Assembly (NCBI GenBank): GCA_029862165.1
Contig: JAOTXU010000015.1
Span: 1 to 64,000, forward strand
Direction: 5' to 3'
Length of the DNA: 64,000 nucleotides
Origin: Gammaproteobacteria bacterium
Lineage (GTDB): Bacteria; Pseudomonadota; Gammaproteobacteria; Steroidobacterales; JABDKV01
Shown in pieces: positions 58,672-64,000 of the stretch (the first letter of the stretch is position 1; each line of letters starts with the position of its first letter). Both the position numbers and the translations under genes were made by a program. Below the pieces are notes generated by a model. It was not told the origin of the DNA. It ran no database searches and was given only the letters and a program-made list of their open reading frames with translations.

Positions 58672-60081
58672 GTGACGCAACAATCAAATTTACTGGTGAT
58701 CGGTGGCGGGCCCGGTGGTATCAGTGCCGCAACAAAGGCCGCGCTAGCGAACAAGACCGTCACGATGATCAATGATGGTCCTTTGATGGGTTATGGCATT
58801 GAAGGGGCATTCAAATCAAAGGCCGGGTTTGAAATTGCACAGCAATACACTTACTACCACTTTCGGGAAGATGTGTTCGGCCAACACGAAGAACCAGACT
58901 ATTCTATGGTTCAGCGCGGGGTGCACGAATCGTCGGGCACACTAACCAATATGCTCGATCATGAGCTCCAGCGCCTTGGCATTCGACTCGTCAAAGGCAG
59001 GGGCAGCTTTGTTGACGCTCGTAACGTAGAAGTCGATGGCGAGACCTACACTGCGGACAACATTGTGATTGCAACGGGCACCAGACCACGGGTCTTTCCC
59101 GGAATCGATATCGACGGATCAAGAGTCATCACCAGCGACGAAGCGCCTTCCATGCCACATTCTCCTGACTCTATTCTTATTCTGGGGGCCGGGGTAATCG
59201 GTTGCGAATTCGCCTGCATTTTCTCAGCTATGGGCTCAAAGGTTCATCTCGTTGATACGCAAAAGGTCATCTTGGGTAATGAAGATCCGGATGTCTCGGC
59301 ATTCCTGCAAAAAGCGTTCGACCGCAGGGGTATTTGTGTTATTCCGGAAAGCCGTTACGAAAGCTTAACTGTCAATAAATCCAGCGTAACGACGCATTTG
59401 ACGACCGGAGATATCGAGACCAGCGTGGTGTTGCTTGCGGTCGGCCGTGAAGCCTGTTCCAGTGAACTCAACCTGGAGGCGGCCGGTGTTGAATTTGATA
59501 AAAGAGGTTATATACCGACGACTGGTGAGATGCGGACAAATGTCAGCCACATCTACGCAGTTGGTGACGTTGGTTATCGCAACACGCCGGTTGATTTGTC
59601 ACTGGTGCATGTCGCACAAGCCGAGGGCAGGCTTGCCGTAGCGCATATGCTTGGGCAACCAGTTCCGCAGAACATGGATCATGTGCCCTTTATAATTTTC
59701 ACCATTCCCATGATCGCAGGCGCGGGTTTTACGGAAACAGAAGCACGACAAAAGTTTGGTGAGGTTCGGGTTGGAAAATATCCGTATGGGAGAAATCACC
59801 GTGCCCACACCATTCAACCACCCGTTGGCTTTGTGAAGCTCATAGTGGCACCTGAGGGTGATGATCGAATTGTTGGCATTCGCGCCGTCGGCAAAGATGC
59901 CGACACCATAGTCGGCACGGCCTCCATCATGATTGAGCGCAGCTTGCCTTATACCTACCTGATGGAATCGATCTTTCCCCATCCGTCGTTGCTGGAGTGT
60001 TTGCAGGGTGCTGCGCACATTATCGCGGGGGATGCGCTCAGTTACCTGGATGGCGAAGAATTTTCGTTTCTGAATAGTTAG
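58672..60081 (+). CDS. Flavoprotein pyridine nucleotide-disulfide oxidoreductase homologue without the redox cysteines
   Basis: A 469-aa FAD/NAD(P)-binding protein with the lipoamide dehydrogenase/SthA fold: FAD motif LLVIGGGPGGISAATKAAL, NAD motif ILILGAGVIGCEFACIFSAMGS, HIYAVGDVG and C-terminal interface with FPHPSLLEC. The active disulfide CxxxxC is missing; the site reads GPLMGYGIEGAFKSK. The dimerisation domain (PFIIFTIPMIAGAGFTE) is intact. Could be a transhydrogenase-like or quinone-type oxidoreductase. GTG 58672 follows GAGG. Confidence 0.85.
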   Translation: MTQQSNLLVIGGGPGGISAATKAALANKTVTMINDGPLMGYGIEGAFKSKAGFEIAQQYTYYHFREDVFGQHEEPDYSMVQRGVHESSGTLTNMLDHELQRLGIRLVKGRGSFVDARNVEVDGETYTADNIVIATGTRPRVFPGIDIDGSRVITSDEAPSMPHSPDSILILGAGVIGCEFACIFSAMGSKVHLVDTQKVILGNEDPDVSAFLQKAFDRRGICVIPESRYESLTVNKSSVTTHLTTGDIETSVVLLAVGREACSSELNLEAAGVEFDKRGYIPTTGEMRTNVSHIYAVGDVGYRNTPVDLSLVHVAQAEGRLAVAHMLGQPVPQNMDHVPFIIFTIPMIAGAGFTETEARQKFGEVRVGKYPYGRNHRAHTIQPPVGFVKLIVAPEGDDRIVGIRAVGKDADTIVGTASIMIERSLPYTYLMESIFPHPSLLECLQGAAHIIAGDALSYLDGEEFSFLNS

Positions 60082-60223
60082 ACGTTGAGGATCGGCGATG
60101 AGTCCTTGACGTTGTGATCCTTACAGCAAAACCGTATCGCTGAAATCAGGCGAGCCGACGGTAGATACGTACTATCATCCCCTCCCCGCAACATCATGCG
60201 CGTTTCGCGTTAGCCCTAGCGGT

Positions 60224-61018
60224 TCACCCGCATTCGCTATCGCCACAACTCAGACAAGTTCTGCACCCGTCGAGCATTACCACGGCAGCGGTACTGCACT
60301 GTACACATAGCTGTGCACCCTCGGGATAAACCGTTTCGGCAAACGCGTCTTTTTGCCGGTTATAGTCTTCATATTCGGCGCGCTTCTGGTCAATCAGACG
60401 CTGACGATGCTCATCAATTTCAGGGGGCTGCAATAGCCCGATCTTGCGCAAGTGGGTTTCTACCACATGACCGAGTTCGGCAATAATCGAAGGCATGTAG
60501 GTACCACCGGCTTTCCAATAGCCACCGCGTGGATCGAATACAGCTTTGAGCTCATCGACCAGAAATGTCACGTCGCCACCTTTGCGGAACACCGCTGAGA
60601 TAATCCGTGTCAGGGCGACGATCCACTGGTAGTGATCCAGATTTTTGGAGTTGACAAATATCTCGAACGGCCGCCGTTGTTCGTGTTCTGTGCCGTAGTT
60701 GAGAATGATGTCGTTAATCGTGACGTACATTGCGTGATCTGAAACAGGCGTCTTAACCTTATACGTCGAGCCTTCCAGCATCTCCGGTCGATTGACCTTC
60801 TCATGCATGTGAATAACATCGGCCGTGCTCTTGGTGTCCTCGCCCGGGTCCGGTGCAGTGGCTCCATTGGTCTCCGCTGCTCCATTGGATTTCGCTGCCC
60901 CATTGGTTTTTGCTACGACAGGTTGCTCGACTGCCGGCGGCGCTTCCTGCTCGGTGGCTGGTTCGTCTCTGACGACACTGTAGTCGACTATGCTTCTCTC
61001 TATCTTGATTGGTTTCAT
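60224..61018 (-). CDS. nrdJb: Class II ribonucleotide reductase small component NrdJb
   Basis: A 264-aa C-terminal component of split B12-dependent RNR. After an acidic, Ala/Asn-rich linker come VKTPVSDHAMYVTINDIILNYG, EIFVNSKNLDHYQWIVALTRIISAVFRKGGD and a C-terminal Cys-rich tail CVQCSTAAVVMLDGCRTCLSCGDSECG. In Pseudomonas NrdJa plus NrdJb are both required. ATG 61018 chosen; an upstream TTG is less likely. Follows nrdJa by 47 bp. Confidence 0.92.
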   Translation of the reverse strand: MKPIKIERSIVDYSVVRDEPATEQEAPPAVEQPVVAKTNGAAKSNGAAETNGATAPDPGEDTKSTADVIHMHEKVNRPEMLEGSTYKVKTPVSDHAMYVTINDIILNYGTEHEQRRPFEIFVNSKNLDHYQWIVALTRIISAVFRKGGDVTFLVDELKAVFDPRGGYWKAGGTYMPSIIAELGHVVETHLRKIGLLQPPEIDEHRQRLIDQKRAEYEDYNRQKDAFAETVYPEGAQLCVQCSTAAVVMLDGCRTCLSCGDSECG

Positions 61019-61065
61019 ATCATTCAAATCTTGTCTGATGTTAATGGGGTTGGCGGTTACAAGCC

Positions 61066-63207
61066 CTAGAGCTTGCCGTAATAGCCTTCTTTCAACGCAT
61101 CGAAGAGGTTTGCGGCAGTATGTACGTCACCGTCGTATTCCACCTCCTCATTGCCTTTGACCTCAAGAACGTCACCGTTCTCGAGCGTGAATTTGTAGGT
61201 CGTGTTCTTCAGATCGTTCTCTTTGACCAATACACCCTGAAACGCCTCGGGGTTGAATCGGAAAGTTGTGCAGCCCTTCAGCCCCTTTTTGTAGGCATAC
61301 ATATAGATGTCTTTGAAGTCCTCATACGGATAGTCCGTCGGGACATTGGCAGTTTTGGATATGGAAGAATCAACCCAACGCTGCGCTGCGGCCTGAATAT
61401 CGACGTGTGCCCGTGGATGAATGTCCGCTGTAGTAACAAAATTTTTCGGCAAAGCCTCCGCGCTGGTCGCGTCCGGCCCCGCTTTGGCTTCGATCAATTC
61501 CCGATACGCTAGCAACTCGAAGGAATAGACATCGACCTTTTCCTTGGTTTTGCGGCCTTCGCGAATCACATTGCGAAAATAGTGATGGGCAAAGCTGGGC
61601 TCGATACCATTACTGGCATTGTTTGCCAACGACAGCGAGATGGTCCCGGTGGGTGCGATAGAACTGTGATGGGTAAAACGCGCGCCCACCTCGGCCAATT
61701 CGTCGACCAGCTCCGGTGCCACTTCTGCGATACGCTCCATGTACCGGCTGTAACGGGCGTGCAAAACCCGGCCCGGTACTTTGGCGCCTACACGCCAGCC
61801 ATCCCGCGCCATTTTCGGCCGCTGACGCAACATCTCCTCGGTAACCGTAAATTCCTCCAGCATGATAGGCGCCGGTCCTTTTTCCTTGGCCAGTTCGAGC
61901 GCGGCCTGCCAGCCGGTCAAAGCGAGTTCACGGGCGATACGCTCGGTAAGCTCTATGGAGGCCTCCTCACCGTAGGTCATATTCAGCATCGCGATAGCTG
62001 AACCCAGGCCCAGAAAACCCATGCCATGACGGCGCTTTCCTTTGATCTCTTCGCGCTGACGCGATAACGGCAGCCCGTTTATCTCGACGACATTGTCGAG
62101 CATGCGGGTAAAAATGCGCACGACCTTATTGAATTCTAGCCAGTCGAAACTAGCGTTTTCGGTGAACGGTTCGCGAACGAAACGCGTAAGATTTACCGAA
62201 CCCAACAGACAACTCCCATAGGGCGGCAATGGCTGTTCTCCGCATGGATTTGTCGCACGGATGTTCTCGGCAAACCAGTTGTTGTTCATCTCATTAACCC
62301 TATCAATGAGGACAAACCCCGGTTCCGCAAAGTCATAGGTGGAGCTCATGATGAGATCCCACATACGACGCGCCGGCATCTTTTCGCAAACCTTGCAGGC
62401 TGCCAGGCCTTCGCTGTTGGTCAAATACTTTTCGTTGTCTGGCCAATGTCGCCAGATAACCTGGTCGGGATCCTCCAGATCCAGATTTTCTTCGGCCTGC
62501 TGGCACTCTGAAATCGGAAATGCCAGAGACCATTCCTGGTCATCCGCTACGGCCTGCATGAATTCGTCGGTGATCAGCAACGACAAATTGAACTGCCGGA
62601 GACGCCCGTCTTCACGCTTGGCGCGGATAAAGTCGACCACATCAGGATGCCCGATATCGAATGTCGCCATCTGCGCGCCACGGCGGCCACCCGCTGACGA
62701 AACGGTAAAACACATGCGATCATAAATATCCATGAACGACAACGGCCCCGATGTGTACGCACCGGCGCCAGACACATAAGCGCCACGCGGGCGTAACGTT
62801 GAGTACTCGTAACCAACACCGCAACCAGCCTTCAGCGTTAGTCCCGCCTCATGCACTTTCCCCAGAATGTCATTCATTGAATCCTTGATGGTGCCGGAGA
62901 CCGTACAATTGATAGTCGAAGTCGCTGGTTTGTGCTCCTGTGCCCCGGCATTAGACATGATGCGTCCGGCGGGAATTGCACCGTGACGAAGCGCCCACAG
63001 AAAACGTTCGTTCCAACGTTCGCGCCGATCCTCTGGTTCGACATCGGCAAGCGATCTGGCAACACGTTTGTAGGTATCGTCGAGTGTCTTATCAATTGCG
63101 CTGCCGTCGCGGCTGCACAATCGATATTTCTTCTCCCATATGTCGATCGAGGCCGGTTGAAACGGTATTTCTGTAACGGTCGGTGCAAGTTTCAGCGCAG
63201 TCTTCAT
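61066..63207 (-). CDS. nrdJa: Adenosylcobalamin-dependent ribonucleotide reductase catalytic subunit NrdJa
   Basis: A 713-aa class II RNR reducing ribonucleotides to dNTPs with AdoCbl. Seen: SNAGAQEHKPATSTINCTVSGTIKDSMNDILGKVHEAG, TLKAGCGVGYEYSTLRPRG, NPCGEQPLPPYGSCLLGSVNLTRF and APTGTISLSLANNASNGIEPSFAHHYFR. The protein stops before the C-terminal Cys domain, which is NrdJb. ATG 63207. The promoter region has NrdR and DnaA sites. Confidence 0.94.
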   Translation of the reverse strand: MKTALKLAPTVTEIPFQPASIDIWEKKYRLCSRDGSAIDKTLDDTYKRVARSLADVEPEDRRERWNERFLWALRHGAIPAGRIMSNAGAQEHKPATSTINCTVSGTIKDSMNDILGKVHEAGLTLKAGCGVGYEYSTLRPRGAYVSGAGAYTSGPLSFMDIYDRMCFTVSSAGGRRGAQMATFDIGHPDVVDFIRAKREDGRLRQFNLSLLITDEFMQAVADDQEWSLAFPISECQQAEENLDLEDPDQVIWRHWPDNEKYLTNSEGLAACKVCEKMPARRMWDLIMSSTYDFAEPGFVLIDRVNEMNNNWFAENIRATNPCGEQPLPPYGSCLLGSVNLTRFVREPFTENASFDWLEFNKVVRIFTRMLDNVVEINGLPLSRQREEIKGKRRHGMGFLGLGSAIAMLNMTYGEEASIELTERIARELALTGWQAALELAKEKGPAPIMLEEFTVTEEMLRQRPKMARDGWRVGAKVPGRVLHARYSRYMERIAEVAPELVDELAEVGARFTHHSSIAPTGTISLSLANNASNGIEPSFAHHYFRNVIREGRKTKEKVDVYSFELLAYRELIEAKAGPDATSAEALPKNFVTTADIHPRAHVDIQAAAQRWVDSSISKTANVPTDYPYEDFKDIYMYAYKKGLKGCTTFRFNPEAFQGVLVKENDLKNTTYKFTLENGDVLEVKGNEEVEYDGDVHTAANLFDALKEGYYGKL

Positions 63208-63418
63208 CTAGGCGGGTCCCCAAGGATTCTCGTTCGTTTAATGTCTGCCGGCCCTGCATCGCCGGCCCTCCCCACTGCTGCAGGGTGTTGTTGGTAGCCC
63301 GCCTGGCGGCGATACAACATCTTGTGCAGCGGGGTTTAAGACTAGGGCCGGTCAGGGTAACTGTCAAGACCAGAAACGCTTGAGGGCCCAACAAATTTCT
63401 TATTGAAAATCAGTGTAT

Positions 63419-63438
63419 TGTGAATAACTTGTGGAAAA
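63419..63438 (-). promoter_or_regulatory. Two DnaA boxes 11 bp apart
   Basis: TGTGAATAA (63419–63427) and TGTGGAAAA (63430–63438) are, on the minus strand, TTATTCACA and TTTTCCACA, both fitting TTWTNCACA. They are in one orientation, one helical turn apart, and lie upstream of nrdJa. DnaA control of RNR genes is known from E. coli nrdAB. Confidence 0.6.
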
Positions 63439-63488
63439 GTTGTTGAATTAGTTGGGACTATTTTTTTCGCCCTTCCACACCAGACAAA

Positions 63489-63504
63489 CCACAACATATT
63501 GTGT
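63489..63504. promoter_or_regulatory. NrdR box-like palindrome
   Basis: CCACAACATATTGTGT matches the NrdR consensus ACACWATATATWGTGT at 14 of 16 positions. A weaker half-matching site is at 63408–63423 (TATTGTGA half), about 81 bp away, longer than the usual ~31-bp pair spacing. NrdR represses RNR operons. Confidence 0.65.
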
Positions 63505-63544
63505 TTCGCCACACCGCGCTTTTGACGCCTTATGTCAAGCCGGT

Positions 63545-63572
63545 CTTGAAAAAGTCGGAGCGGTCCCCACAT
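63545..63572 (+). promoter_or_regulatory. Sigma-32 heat-shock promoter
   Basis: CTTGAA (63545–63550), 14-nt spacer, CCCCACAT (63565–63572): an almost perfect RpoH promoter for the Hsp20 gene that starts 41 nt downstream. Confidence 0.8.
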
Positions 63573-63613
63573 CCACAGGTAGCACTATTTCATCCCCTTG
63601 GAGGACCCTGCTA

Positions 63614-64000
63614 ATGAATCTGATGCGTTATGAACCGCTCCACCGTGAGATCGACCGTATTTTTCGCGGTTTCGGCGAAAACTGCTCAACCAACTGGGTA
63701 CCGGCCGTCGATATCCGTGAGGATGAGGACCGTTTTGTATTACACCTGGATGTCCCGGGTGTAGACCCGGCCCAGATCGATATAGCGGTCGAAGACGCCG
63801 TATTGTCGCTCAGCGGAACCCGCGAGTCCGACCAGGCACAAGAGCACGACGGCTACCGCCGGGTAGAGCGGGTCAGCGGTAAGTTCCTGCGCCGCTTCAC
63901 ACTTCCCGATGGCGTAGACCCGGAAGCGGTCACGGCGCGCAGTAATAACGGCGTGCTCGAGGTCAGCATTCCAAAGGCTCCGCAGGCTAAGCCGAAGCGA
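63614..64000 (+). CDS. Small heat-shock protein Hsp20 (partial, runs off the window)
   Basis: The first 129 codons of an alpha-crystallin-type chaperone; no stop before the window end. WVPAVDIREDEDRFVLHLDVPGVDPAQIDIAVEDAVLSLSG, ERVSGKFLRRFTLPDGVDPEAVTARSNNGVLEVSIPKAP (GVL motif) are typical. ATG 63614 has GGAGGA 9 nt upstream. Transcribed from a sigma-32 promoter. Confidence 0.95.
   Translation, partial: MNLMRYEPLHREIDRIFRGFGENCSTNWVPAVDIREDEDRFVLHLDVPGVDPAQIDIAVEDAVLSLSGTRESDQAQEHDGYRRVERVSGKFLRRFTLPDGVDPEAVTARSNNGVLEVSIPKAPQAKPKR

Larger units (their letters stand above)
63208..63613. other. Divergent regulatory region nrdJa/hsp20
   Basis: About 400 bp without a gene. The nrdJa side has a GC-rich leader (63208–63350) with self-complementary segments; no B12-box-like sequence is seen. 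Next come two DnaA-box-like sites and one or two NrdR-like sites (63408–63504), and then the sigma-32 promoter and leader of hsp20. Confidence 0.6.

Noticed and set aside
63208-63350. Cobalamin riboswitch upstream of nrdJa
   Set aside because: The leader is GC-rich and structured, but no B12-box-like sequence or adenosylcobalamin core is visible.
1-64000. tRNA or rRNA genes
   Set aside because: No cloverleaf with an intact T-loop and acceptor end, and no full rRNA sequence, was recognised while reading. A tRNA scan was not possible.

Overview
The window looks like chromosomal DNA of a gammaproteobacterium. Three things support this: the gene order gshB–tonB-like–yqgE–ruvX next to a pilGHIJ–chpA–chpC cluster, the pilT/pilU block divergent from yggS–proC–yggT–yggU, and the Pseudomonas-type split class II ribonucleotide reductase (nrdJa/nrdJb). 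That order closely follows the Pseudomonas twitching-motility region. The alternative complex III operon, the PEP-CTERM protein and the c-di-GMP riboswitch point to an environmental, respiring, surface-associated bacterium. The exact lineage cannot be fixed from sequence reading alone. Coding density is high, with many 4-bp start/stop overlaps and frequent GTG/TTG starts.

Layout. 1–358: 165-bp tandem repeat built around a large palindrome. 0.4–2.8 kb (minus): ampD–ampE–btuF. 2.87–3.6 kb: rsmE. 3.6–12.6 kb (minus): Chp chemosensory operon pilG–pilH–pilI–pilJ–chpA–chpC. 12.9–16.8 kb (plus): gshB, tonB-like, yqgE, ruvX and a PyrK-like flavoprotein. 17.1–20.4 kb (minus): pilT, pilU and a third PilT-family ATPase. 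20.5–23.9 kb (plus): yggS, proC, yggT, yggU, a DUF4426 lipoprotein and an HU-like protein with a strong terminator. 24.3–27.3 kb (minus): cation/proton antiporter, α/β hydrolase and TerB-like protein. 27.4–29.6 kb (plus): OmpA-like and membrane/helix-hairpin-helix proteins. 29.5–32.9 kb (minus): msrB–amidohydrolase–small membrane protein, a 323-aa orphan and a small secreted protein. 33–36.7 kb (minus): ParM-like actin, DUF1272 protein, small proteins, α/β hydrolase and an AraC–MGMT fusion. 36.7–38.2 kb: a gene-poor stretch ending in a terminator, a cupin gene and a dense repeat block. 38.2–40 kb (minus): small proteins and an SRPBCC–CBS fusion.

40.0–47.2 kb (minus) is a seven-gene alternative complex III operon (actA, B1, B2, C, D, E, F) in which the usual ActB fusion is split. 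It is followed by a TIR-like/cytochrome c4/DUF6941-like operon. 48.9–55.9 kb (plus) holds a class III aminotransferase, a PEP-CTERM protein, a class I c-di-GMP riboswitch in front of an unrecognised 143-aa protein, PepQ prolidase, an L,D-transpeptidase, a MauG-like di-haem lipoprotein and a small periplasmic protein. 56–58.1 kb (minus) carries an orphan contractile-tail sheath gene and a RelE/RHH toxin–antitoxin pair. 58.7–60.1 kb has a flavoprotein disulfide-reductase homologue lacking the redox CxxxxC. 60.2–63.2 kb (minus) is nrdJa–nrdJb, preceded by apparent NrdR and DnaA sites, and a heat-shock (sigma-32) promoter drives an hsp20 gene that runs off the end.

Themes. Surface motility and c-di-GMP: the Chp system controls the PilT/PilU retraction motors, and a c-di-GMP riboswitch plus an exosortase-type substrate lie 30–40 kb away. 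B12 use: BtuF and the B12-dependent ribonucleotide reductase. Respiration: ACIII, cytochrome c4 and the di-haem protein. The most interesting items are the riboswitch-controlled unknown protein, the split ACIII with an intact N-terminal cysteine motif in B1, the orphan sheath, the TIR-like gene, and a dispersed palindromic repeat family.
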